Shown in pieces: positions 26,437 to 33,451 of a DNA stretch of 60,636 nt. The translations under genes and the position numbers were made by a program. Position 1 is the stretch's first letter. Each line of letters starts with the position of its first letter. The notes under the pieces are model-generated. The model saw nothing but the letters and a program-made list of their open reading frames with translations. It was not told the DNA's origin and ran no database searches. The DNA is from an uncultured Alphaproteobacteria bacterium (GTDB lineage Bacteria; Pseudomonadota; Alphaproteobacteria; UBA9655), in contig CALBSK010000017.1 in NCBI GenBank assembly GCA_937967795.1, positions 1 through 60,636 on the forward strand. Direction: 5' to 3'.

Positions 26437-26484
26437 TTACCACCCCTCTCTAACACATATAAGGACCATCTCTTTATATGATAA
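26283..26484 (-). repeat. Direct repeat, 5' part of rcdA with its leader
   Basis: About 202 bases recur at 28047-28248 with roughly a dozen substitutions. The repeat covers the first 50 or so codons of rcdA, its ribosome site and about 48 bases upstream. Confidence 0.93.
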
Positions 26485-26589
26485 AATCAAAACTATTAAC
26501 AATGTATTGATTTTTCAATATTTTTATTATAAAGAAATATATGGTATAATTATGTAATTTTCAAAAAATTGTATAAATAAAAAATAAGT

Positions 26590-26850
26590 TTAAAAAATAA
26601 GTTTATATAATAAAAACACATTATAAGCGCGTGTGTAAGACCACGTGTGAGTCTGCAATAACATAACAATAACTCCACTGACTCCATAAGGGCTAAAGGT
26701 ATGGAAAATGGAAGTTACAATTGTTCCCCCCACCTCAAGAATAGCTAATTTCAAAGTGATTCCCAAAATCTTTGTATTCGTCAAGGTAAGATAATCACAG
26801 TCAAAGTCAAAGTAATCAATCAGTATGTGGTACCCTAAAGGTTTGGTCAT
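26590..26850 (-). pseudogene. speD: Decayed S-adenosylmethionine decarboxylase (speD)
   Basis: The frame begins MTKPLGYHILIDYF and contains GGTIVTSIFHTFSPYGVSG, clearly the SpeD N-terminal segment (family consensus GATIVTSxFHxFxPxGVSGVVVISESHLxIHTWPE). After VIVM about three residues are missing, and the self-cleavage serine of SESHL, from which the pyruvoyl cofactor forms, is gone: the sequence reads LLQTHTW. It then loses similarity and stops at 86 residues where intact SpeD has 120-140. Polyamine synthesis by this route is therefore dead here. Confidence 0.75.
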
Positions 26851-27038
26851 CTCTTCAGGGATCGCTTGAGTAATTTTTCTGAAACAAAATAAGGCACAGC
26901 CATAATGGCTGCCTCACAAATGAGTCTATTGCTAGTTTTGTTAGTCGCATCAAAATGATCTATTGTGACTTTCTCTTTATGTGGCTCAATCTGATAAACG
27001 AGCGTATTTTGCTCATTAATGATTTCCTTCCAAAGTTG
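26847..27038 (-). pseudogene. Remnant of the gene that preceded speD
   Basis: A 63-codon open stretch without its own start (preceded by TAG) ends LLKRSLKR with a TGA overlapping the speD ATG as ATGA, the usual sign of two coupled genes in an operon. Family not recognised; the surrounding frames are broken by stops. Together with speD this looks like a decayed operon. Confidence 0.4.
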
Positions 27039-27213
27039 CTAAGCGGTAAGTTTGTCAAATATGTTCCTTTTGAAGCTGATCCATAAAACATAAAAAGTTT
27101 TGCAGTTTCGGATCAAAGTCTGGGAAATTTTCAAATGACAAATATATGTTTGCAAAAACTCTGGTTACTAAATAAGATGAAAGAGTTTAATTATTCCGTA
27201 TAGAAAGCAAATT

Positions 27214-27882
27214 ATGAAAATACTACCTTTATATGTACTTCTAAGCGTTTTTTTTGTAGAGTCAGTTTATTCAGTATCTTCCCAATCTTATGATGAAAAA
27301 ATGTCGAGCAAAAAGATATTTTCGTTCCCTTTAAATATTGTTGGGAATAATACGCTCGTGCTTACTGCAGAAACTCCTCCAGGATTTAAACCGGGGGAAG
27401 ATCTGGGTAACATGACCCAAGCAGGCATCATAGAGTTTATCCCCAATAATGAAGATATAAAGGCTTGGACGGAAATTATTACGTTTATGCCCTTTGTAGG
27501 ACAGCAGCTTCTCGCAACTACATTTGTTGAGAATATGGCAAATGTAATAAAGGAAAAAGGTACTGATTTTGCTGTCGTTAAAACAGATCAAGCGCATACG
27601 GACAAGTACGATATGGCGGAAGCATTTATGACTTACAGTATAGGCGGTCAGCCGGAATTACTTTGGATTTATGGCGTATCTGGACCTGCTGATGCAGCGA
27701 TAGTTCAATACACGATTCGCCTTCCCAAGCAACTCAAAAAAGAAGACCTTTCTCCCTATATTGAAAAAATCGCGGCTTTTAAAAACAAGTATGTAAAAAT
27801 TGTTGAGGGAACAAAAACAGAGAAAGATCTTGTGCTTCCCTTTAACCAAGACGAGCTGCAAGAGGGGGAAAAGAAAAAATAG
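27214..27882 (+). CDS. Exported protein of unknown function
   Basis: 222 residues. Signal peptide 1-20 (MKILPLYVLLSVFFVESVYS). The mature part is a compact alpha/beta-looking domain (LVLTAETPPGFKPGEDLG, IIEFIPNNEDIKAWTEIITFMPFVG, AEAFMTYSIGGQPELLWIYGV, IVQYTIRLPKQ) ending in a charged tail EGEKKK. The overall look, a small exported domain with an E-x-W-T-E-x-I-T segment, recalls uncharacterised secreted proteins of Legionella-like bacteria, but I cannot name a family. It sits between the intact and truncated rcdA copies. Confidence 0.75.
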   Translation: MKILPLYVLLSVFFVESVYSVSSQSYDEKMSSKKIFSFPLNIVGNNTLVLTAETPPGFKPGEDLGNMTQAGIIEFIPNNEDIKAWTEIITFMPFVGQQLLATTFVENMANVIKEKGTDFAVVKTDQAHTDKYDMAEAFMTYSIGGQPELLWIYGVSGPADAAIVQYTIRLPKQLKKEDLSPYIEKIAAFKNKYVKIVEGTKTEKDLVLPFNQDELQEGEKKK

Positions 27883-28032
27883 TCTGTTCTTATAAGACCT
27901 GTTTTGCAAATGCATATTATTTTCTTGAGAATTTTTCTCTTGCCTAAATGATCTTTTAACGGATTATGGTCAGTGGCTAGATGAGGAAGATCTCGATCAT
28001 GAGCGAGAATACCCCCCTTTTTCAGAATATCT

Positions 28033-28200
28033 TTACGCCTGGATGCGCATTGCCTCACAGCTGACTTTAAAAGCATGGTCGGCATCCATGTGCTGAATAT
28101 CGAAAGGCGCTTGCCACTTAACATAATCATGGGTCCCATGCAGGAGTTTATGCGCTCCTTTCAGTCTCGAATCCATAAAAGCTGAAGGTTCAACCATCAT
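28033..28200 (-). pseudogene. Truncated duplicate of rcdA
   Basis: From ATG 28200 it encodes 55 residues; the first 52 match intact RcdA with only a few changes (HGTHD for HATHD, PFDI for PLEI), then it ends Ile-Gln-Ala-stop where similarity breaks off. The conserved DUF1465 helix is missing, so it cannot be functional as RcdA, though the peptide is still open. Confidence 0.85.
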
Positions 28201-28248
28201 TTACCACCCCTCTCTAACACATATAAGGACCATCTCTTTATATGATAT
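28047..28248 (-). repeat. Second copy of the 202-bp rcdA 5' repeat
   Basis: Partner of 26283-26484 in the same orientation, 1.76 kb apart. The segment between the two copies carries the dead speD operon and the exported 222-residue protein. Confidence 0.93.
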
Positions 28249-28291
28249 AGTATTTCCACTATAAGATAAGAGACTTCTGAAGGTTTAAGCA

Positions 28292-28395
28292 GATCCTGAG
28301 CTCGCCCCTAAAGGGGCTCCTCAGGATGACAATTATGTCATTTTTCAAAGAACTAAACGTCATCCTGAGACCCGCAAAGCGGGGACTCAGGATCT
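28292..28395. repeat. Pair of REP-like palindromes
   Basis: Two palindromic units in mirror arrangement: 28292-28330 (GATCCTGAG...CCCCTAAAGGGG...CTCAGGATGAC) and 28359-28395 (GTCATCCTGAGACCCGC...GCGGGGACTCAGGATC). Each can fold into a long hairpin. The same ATCCTGAG...CTCAGGAT core occurs inside the gene at 37737-37818. Confidence 0.88.
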
Positions 28396-28507
28396 CATGA
28401 ATTCTTCCAGTGCGCTCTCAACTTATCCGAGAAATACTTATAGAATCAAAACTCCCCCTCCCTAACCTTATATTTTCACAATAACTTCGAGGTGTGGCTT
28501 AAACTAT

Positions 28508-29425
28508 TTAAAAGCCTATTTTTTTAAAAGCTTTCTTTGTCTCTTTCTTAATATTACGCTGAATACGCTTAGGATCTCTGGGTTTTCCGTGACTATCCGT
28601 CCCTCCCAAGCCGGCCTTGTAAATGGTCGTTGCCACGGGGCCTGCTTTTTTCTTCGCAGCATCTTCGCGGCGTTTTTTTTCTGCTTCTACTTCTTGTTGC
28701 TGCTTTCTCTTAAGTTCTTCGGCTCGAACAGTTTCAAGTTGAGCTTTTTGAAGAGCGACTTCTTTTTGGGATTGTTCTACCTGACGCTTTTTTTGTTCGA
28801 GGATCTCCTTTTTTTCTTTCAAATCGCGGTTTTCTTTTTCTCGTTCGATTTTACGCAGTTCTTCTTCAGTTCGGCTTTTCTCTTCTTTAATCTTAAGTTC
28901 TTCCTTTGCTAGCTCTAGTTCTTCTTTCTCTACTTTAATTTTTTCTAAATTAAATTGACAATCTTCTTGAGCCTTTTTAAGAGAATCCATAGCCTCTGTA
29001 AGGCGGGTACTGGCTGCTTTATTTTGCTCCTGAGCGATTTTGAGCTTTTCTTCTTCTTGCTTTAAAAGGGTTTCGAGCTTTTTAATGGCTTCATGGGGGA
29101 ATCCTATCTTATTCGTATCTTCTTTTTCTTGGGCAAGTTGTTTTTTCAGAGCTTTTATTTCCTGAACAGCTTTCTCTGTTTGTTCTTTTGCCGTTGCTTC
29201 TTCTTTTTTAGAAACTTCTATTTCATTTAGCAATTTCTCTTCTCGTATTCTAAATGCTTGCACAACCCCTTCGAAGATATCCGTAATAGATTCTTCTTTA
29301 GGTATGTTAAGGGGGTATGCTATTCCTTTATGGATATCATCCTTCCCCTCCATCCCGTAGAGAGCGGTTGTTCCTGTGAATGTGATAAGAAGGGAAGCAA
29401 ACGTCAGTTTATTCAAATCAATCAT
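28508..29425 (-). CDS. Secreted coiled-coil protein
   Basis: 305 residues. Signal peptide about 1-24 (LTFASLLITFTGTTALYG) followed by Met-Glu-Gly. Residues ~60-260 are an almost unbroken heptad-rich coiled coil made mainly of Glu, Lys, Gln and Leu. The C-terminus is basic (KPRDPKRIQRNIKKETKKAFKKIGF). Probably an elongated structural or scaffold protein or an effector; composition-driven matches to other coiled coils would be uninformative. A GGGAG ribosome site and a plausible promoter (29475-29503) lie upstream. Confidence 0.82.
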   Translation of the reverse strand: MIDLNKLTFASLLITFTGTTALYGMEGKDDIHKGIAYPLNIPKEESITDIFEGVVQAFRIREEKLLNEIEVSKKEEATAKEQTEKAVQEIKALKKQLAQEKEDTNKIGFPHEAIKKLETLLKQEEEKLKIAQEQNKAASTRLTEAMDSLKKAQEDCQFNLEKIKVEKEELELAKEELKIKEEKSRTEEELRKIEREKENRDLKEKKEILEQKKRQVEQSQKEVALQKAQLETVRAEELKRKQQQEVEAEKKRREDAAKKKAGPVATTIYKAGLGGTDSHGKPRDPKRIQRNIKKETKKAFKKIGF

Positions 29426-29474
29426 GGAAATTCTCCCTTAACATTAGGTAAAAATTTAAATTAAGTAGACTATA

Positions 29475-29503
29475 TTTTTAAAGAATTTACTCTTTTCTGT
29501 CAA
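29475..29503 (-). promoter_or_regulatory. Putative sigma70-type promoter of the coiled-coil gene
   Basis: Minus strand: TTGACA (29503-29498), 17-base spacer, TAAAAA (29480-29475), about 50 bases before the start codon. The -35 is perfect, the -10 only moderate. Confidence 0.5.
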
Positions 29504-29584
29504 GAAATTATATATGAAATAATTACTTGAGAAAAGACTGGGGATTCCTTGAAGTCTTATCTTATTTGAGTTCACCATCAAGCG

Positions 29585-29626
29585 AAGAAAGGTGATGCTT
29601 ATTTTACCTGGAGGCTCACCTTTCTT
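29585..29626. terminator. 11-bp perfect inverted repeat
   Basis: AAGAAAGGTGA (29585-29595) and TCACCTTTCTT (29616-29626) with a 20-base loop. It lies downstream of the minus-strand gene 29752-29994 and could end its transcript; no long T-run follows. The 29426-29751 gap otherwise holds only the promoter of the coiled-coil gene. Confidence 0.45.
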
Positions 29627-29751
29627 GCCCAAGGGAGGAACCACCACCACTCACTATACTTTAACATTACCCTTACCCTTTCAAGAGCATATTCTCTTTA
29701 TGGAGGAGGAGAGAGTTTAAATTTGTTGGAATTTTCTTCTGGAAAAGATTT

Positions 29752-29994
29752 TTAAACGATGGAATAGAATTCTTCTTTTGGGGCTTTCTCTCCCCCACAT
29801 TCACGTTCAAAATTTTCCCGAATCAAGACGCAAAGTTCTTCATTGCGTAAAGCAAAGGCAAGGGCTGCTCCTAAAAGGACATTTTCAGGAATATAATCGC
29901 CATGAATATAAGGAAGAGAGGTCTCAAAAGATCCGTCTTCTTTTAAAACAATGGCCGCATCCCAAGGGGATAAGGAGAGCGTTGTTTGCGGCAT
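29752..29994 (-). CDS. Small conserved-looking hypothetical protein
   Basis: 80 residues, soluble, acidic. Begins MPQTTLSLSPWDAAIVLKEDGSFE and contains LGAALAFALRNEELCVLIRENFEREC. The strand-turn-strand start followed by an amphipathic helix resembles short uncharacterised alphaproteobacterial proteins, but I cannot name a family. It follows thyX's 3' end region on the same strand side, 66 bases to its left. Confidence 0.65.
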   Translation of the reverse strand: MPQTTLSLSPWDAAIVLKEDGSFETSLPYIHGDYIPENVLLGAALAFALRNEELCVLIRENFERECGGEKAPKEEFYSIV

Positions 29995-30060
29995 ATAAAG
30001 AGTAACTCCCAGAATTGCTTGTTTTTTTTATTCTAAAATTGAGATTCACTTATAGAAGTT

Positions 30061-30999
30061 CTATGCTGGGAGATCAAGTAATTCTGTAAATTCTTGCCAC
30101 TCTCTTTTACTCATATCGCTTTCTTCTTGCGTAACGGATTCGCCTTTCAGCATTCTTTTTAAGGCTTTTAATCCATTTTTTGAAAATCGTGCGCCTTCTT
30201 TTCGATAGAGGATAAAGGCTTCATAAGTTAGAGGCACCCAACGCTCAAGAAGACTGAGCATAAGGTTCGCATAAACACGGATTTCATATTGAGCATAAGG
30301 GTCAGCTCGAAGAGCTAAGAAGTGCATGAGATTATGAAGATCAATCTTCCAATACCATTGTGTGTAAAAATTTACAGAAAGATTAATACGCGCCAGTTCC
30401 CGTGCTAGTTTGTCCTTATGGATGTTAATAATATTTCCTTGAGGATCTTCATTCAATAGTTCTTCATAGTGAGCATACACGCGTTCCGCATCTTCACGGA
30501 GGAGATTCATCACATCTTGAGCTTGCTCAGAAGAGAGCGGTTTCCCACGACCTTGACGATTAAGGGAGGAGGGGGCCGCTAAATGTTCTGCTGCGGGGAT
30601 ATAAAATTCTTTGTCTAAAATAGAATAACGACAGGAATATTCGTTCACATTGGCTGTTCGGTGACGGATCCATTCGCGCGCAACAAAAATAGGAAGTTTA
30701 ATGTGAAACTTAATTTCACACATTTCAAAAGGAGTCGTATGAGAATGACGCAAAAGGTAATGAATGAGACCGCGGTCCTCAGAAACTTTTTTCGTCCCTT
30801 TGCCATAGGAAACACGAGCGGCTTGTACAATCGAACTATCAGTCCCCATGTAATCCATAACGCGCACAAATCCATGATCAAGAACGGGAAAAGCTTGATA
30901 AAGGACGTCTTCTAGGCCGGGAGAAACGACACGACGCGTGGCATAAGTTTGTGCTTGAATGTCTTGGATTTCTTGTTCTTGTGTTTTCGAGAGCGCCAT
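30061..30999 (-). CDS. thyX: Flavin-dependent thymidylate synthase
   Basis: 312 residues. Signature RHR-x7-S complete: Arg112-His-Arg114 to Ser122 (RHRTANVNEYS). DSSIVQAARVSYGKGTKKVSED binds FAD, and LMHFLALRADPYAQYEIRVYAN is the conserved C-terminal block. Makes dTMP from dUMP using FADH2 and methylene-THF, replacing ThyA in many intracellular bacteria. A GAAGG site precedes the ATG. Confidence 0.97.
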   Translation of the reverse strand: MALSKTQEQEIQDIQAQTYATRRVVSPGLEDVLYQAFPVLDHGFVRVMDYMGTDSSIVQAARVSYGKGTKKVSEDRGLIHYLLRHSHTTPFEMCEIKFHIKLPIFVAREWIRHRTANVNEYSCRYSILDKEFYIPAAEHLAAPSSLNRQGRGKPLSSEQAQDVMNLLREDAERVYAHYEELLNEDPQGNIINIHKDKLARELARINLSVNFYTQWYWKIDLHNLMHFLALRADPYAQYEIRVYANLMLSLLERWVPLTYEAFILYRKEGARFSKNGLKALKRMLKGESVTQEESDMSKREWQEFTELLDLPA

Positions 31000-31143
31000 A
31001 AAAAAACCTTCTTTCTTCCTCCCATGAGTAATTCATTTAAGTGAAGGGCTCAAGAGGGAAAGTGCTTAGCATTTTATTAATATTTATAGAGTATTTTTTC
31101 GGGATTAAGATCATAAAGTTGCCTTTTAAACGAAAGGAAATCT

Positions 31144-31866
31144 ATGAAAAAGCTTGCCTTAGTGACGGGAGGGACACGTGGGATTGGAGCTGCAATCTCA
31201 CAAAAACTAAAAGAAGTAGGATATAAAGTGGCTGCCGTTTATCATGTAAATGATAAGGAAGCTGAAGATTTCCATCGTCAAACTAAGATTCCTATCTATA
31301 AATGGGATGTGAGTGATTTTAAGGCCTGTGAAGGGGGCATAGCCCAAATTAATAAGGATCTTGGATCCGTTAGCATTCTTGTCAACAATGCAGGAATTGC
31401 ACGGGATGGGCTCCTTCATAAAATGGCGTATTCTCAGTGGGCAGATGTGATTCAAGCCAATCTGACCTCTTGTTTTAATATGTGTCGTCTGGTCATTGAG
31501 CCCATGAGAGAATACGGCTTTGGAAGAATTATAAATATTAGTTCTATTAATGGCCAAAAAGGCCAGTTTGGCCAAACGAATTATTCCGCGGCGAAAGCGG
31601 GAATCCTTGGATTTACAAAAGCACTTGCTCAAGAAAGTGCGATAAAAGGGATTACGGTTAATGCCATTGCGCCAGGATATATCAATACAGAAATGGTTCA
31701 AAAAATGCCAGAATCGATTCTCACCCAAATTACCCATCAAATTCCAGTGGGGCGGTTGGGGAGACCTGATGAGGTTGCAAATGCTGTTGTTTTTCTCGCC
31801 TCCGATGAATCTGGATTTATAACGGGCGCAACCCTTACTCTTAATGGGGGACAGTATCTTACTTAA
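31144..31866 (+). CDS. phaB: Acetoacetyl-CoA reductase / short-chain dehydrogenase (PhaB-like)
   Basis: 240 residues, classical SDR. Cofactor motif TGGTRGIG (8-15), NNAG (81-84), catalytic Ser134, Tyr147, Lys151. The segment SSINGQKGQFGQTNYSAAKAG is close to the PhaB form (SVNGQKGQFGQTNYSxAKAG) rather than FabG, suggesting NADPH-dependent reduction of acetoacetyl-CoA to 3-hydroxybutyryl-CoA. No polymer synthase is near, so a role in polyhydroxybutyrate is only possible. AGGAAA ribosome site. Confidence 0.85.
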   Translation: MKKLALVTGGTRGIGAAISQKLKEVGYKVAAVYHVNDKEAEDFHRQTKIPIYKWDVSDFKACEGGIAQINKDLGSVSILVNNAGIARDGLLHKMAYSQWADVIQANLTSCFNMCRLVIEPMREYGFGRIINISSINGQKGQFGQTNYSAAKAGILGFTKALAQESAIKGITVNAIAPGYINTEMVQKMPESILTQITHQIPVGRLGRPDEVANAVVFLASDESGFITGATLTLNGGQYLT

Positions 31867-31940
31867 GAAATCTCTGCCTTGACTTCTTCTCCTATTGTTG
31901 AAAATATAAAGGGCATTCAACATGTAAAAGGGAGAAGGAA

Positions 31941-32762
31941 ATGTCTTTATTTGAATCCATTTATCGATTTTTTGGATGGTGGATCATTAACATCGATCTT
32001 TTCTTTTTAACCCTTCTTCTCTTTGGAGGGAGCCTTTTCTTATTCAAAAGAAAAAAATGGGGGAAACGATTTTTTTTTACAAGCTGTTTCGGTCTTATTT
32101 TTTTTGGAATCGTTCCCATTGGTTTGTGGACCATCGAAAATCTTGAAAACCGTTTTCCAAAAATCCAAAAAATTCCTCCTGACGTAAAAGGAATGATTTT
32201 GCTTGGAGGAAGTTTTGACCTTATGACAACTCTGGCACGAGGAGAAACAGCTTATAATTTAACAGGAGGAAAATTTTTTCAATTTGTTGAACTCGCAAGA
32301 AAATACCCTCATCTTCAGCTTGCTTTTACAGGAACTCCTTTGGAAGCCGAAATCGCAAAAAAAGAATTTAAAGCGTTAGGTCTTGATCCTTCCAAAATTC
32401 TTTTTGAAGAAAACTCAAAAGATACGAGAGAAAATGCAGCTAAAACAGCTCTTCTTTTAAAACCAACGCCGGATCAGGAATGGGTTCTGGTTACGAGTGC
32501 TTATCATATGCCGCGCTCGGTAGGGCTTTTTCGAAAGGCCGGATTTAATGTGCTTCCGTTTCCCTTGGATTATCATTCACCGGGGAAGTATGAAATGTGG
32601 TTTTTCCTTGGGCTAGCACTCAACCTTCAGGCCTGGCAGGCCAGCTCACGCGAATGGCTAGGGATGATTATTAATACGCTCATGGGAAGGTCAGATGAAT
32701 TTTATCCAGGACCCCATTTCATGCCGAATCCAACAAATCCAATAAAGGTGCGCGTTCCGTAA
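31941..32762 (+). CDS. DUF218 / YdcF-like membrane protein
   Basis: 273 residues. Two N-terminal transmembrane helices (about 12-36 and 45-67), then a DUF218 domain: GMILLGGSFDLMTTL, LAFTGTPLEAEIAKKEF, ILFEENSKDTRENAAKTALLL, WVLVTSAYHMPRSVGLFRKAGFNVLPFPLDYH. ElyC/YdcF/SanA relatives act in envelope homeostasis. The 3' end overlaps the convergent barrel gene by 61 bases. Start has GGGAGAAGG upstream. Confidence 0.9.
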   Translation: MSLFESIYRFFGWWIINIDLFFLTLLLFGGSLFLFKRKKWGKRFFFTSCFGLIFFGIVPIGLWTIENLENRFPKIQKIPPDVKGMILLGGSFDLMTTLARGETAYNLTGGKFFQFVELARKYPHLQLAFTGTPLEAEIAKKEFKALGLDPSKILFEENSKDTRENAAKTALLLKPTPDQEWVLVTSAYHMPRSVGLFRKAGFNVLPFPLDYHSPGKYEMWFFLGLALNLQAWQASSREWLGMIINTLMGRSDEFYPGPHFMPNPTNPIKVRVP

Positions 32763-33451
32763 ATACTATGACCTGTACTGAAAAGAACAAAGGTTTGGGG
32801 AGTGAAATAATAGGAACCCCCAAAATTATAAAGTACTTTCGACCCATCAGTGAGACTTTTTGGCTCTTGCAAGACGAACTCATTTCCTAACATAAAACTC
32901 TTCGTGATTTGCCATCTAATAAGCATCCCTCCATAAAGATAATTAAATTTACCTTTTGCGGGATTGATGACATAACTTGCTCCTCCCGTAAATTTCCAAT
33001 CTCCCCACTTTTTTTGCATCCACAGCGGCACGGTTCCTATGGTTTTTCTGTTCCCTATTCCTTGATCTGGATCACCTGAAGGAAAAGTAAATTTGGGATA
33101 AAAAGCAACTTGAGGACATGTTTCTGTTTCATGAATGAAGCGATACTTAAGCCCTAATCTGACGTCCCCATAACCATAGCGGGTGGATTTTTGTCGTGGG
33201 GCAGAAAGAGTCACAGGCCAGACGGAATATGTCTGAAAATCGGGATAAATCCCCATATAAGATTCAACGCCAGGAAGGCTTGCTGCTGTTCCTGACTTAA
33301 GATGGGTGAATGAAGAGTGAATATCCACCCAAACATGCTTATAGGGCAGCGGTTCGGGGCTATCAAGAATGAATTGATCCGCAAACCCGCATGAACTGAA
33401 AAAAGCCCAGTGGTGGAAGAGTATAGAAAGTAGAGAGAGTGGGCGCTTCAT
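32702..33451 (-). CDS. Outer-membrane beta-barrel protein, paralogue of 17680-18417
   Basis: 249 residues. Hydrophobic N-terminus to about residue 24 acts as signal peptide (HHWAFFSSCGFA). Motifs YGYGDVRLGLKYRF, FYPKFTFPSGDPDQG, GDWKFTGGASYVI and the C-terminal FIGFVGFGMKWGPG align with the barrel at 17680-18417. The start overlaps the stop of mutL by 4 bases (ATGA), so it is the last gene of the long leftward operon. Confidence 0.8.
   Translation of the reverse strand: MKRPLSLLSILFHHWAFFSSCGFADQFILDSPEPLPYKHVWVDIHSSFTHLKSGTAASLPGVESYMGIYPDFQTYSVWPVTLSAPRQKSTRYGYGDVRLGLKYRFIHETETCPQVAFYPKFTFPSGDPDQGIGNRKTIGTVPLWMQKKWGDWKFTGGASYVINPAKGKFNYLYGGMLIRWQITKSFMLGNEFVLQEPKSLTDGSKVLYNFGGSYYFTPQTFVLFSTGHSIYGTRTFIGFVGFGMKWGPG

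Larger units (their letters stand above)
26437..27213. other. Degenerate AT-rich region between rcdA and a secreted-protein gene
   Basis: Nearly 780 bases. It holds the rcdA leader (26437-26484), an A+T-rich stretch to about 26590, the dead speD and its upstream partner on the minus strand (to about 27038), and further eroded sequence up to 27150. No intact gene is visible. Confidence 0.7.
27883..28507. other. Repeat-rich region without intact genes
   Basis: Contains a 56-codon plus-strand frame (27929-28096) lacking a start, whose middle (LLTDYGQWLDEEDLDHERE, then YPPFSEYLYAWM) has a protein-like composition and may be a gene fragment; the truncated rcdA copy (28033-28200, minus); its duplicated leader to 28248; and two REP-like palindromes (28292-28395). 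Confidence 0.7.

Noticed and set aside
27756..28139. 127-residue minus-strand frame overlapping the exported protein and the rcdA duplicate
   Set aside because: It runs in the wrong frame through the truncated rcdA copy and antisense through a convincing secreted-protein gene.
28292..28395. CRISPR array
   Set aside because: Only two units, in inverted rather than direct orientation, without spacers of constant length; they are REP-like palindromes.
28589..28912. Hydrophobic plus-strand frame rich in Phe and Leu
   Set aside because: Antisense of the Glu/Lys-rich coiled coil, which always yields Phe/Leu-rich shadows.
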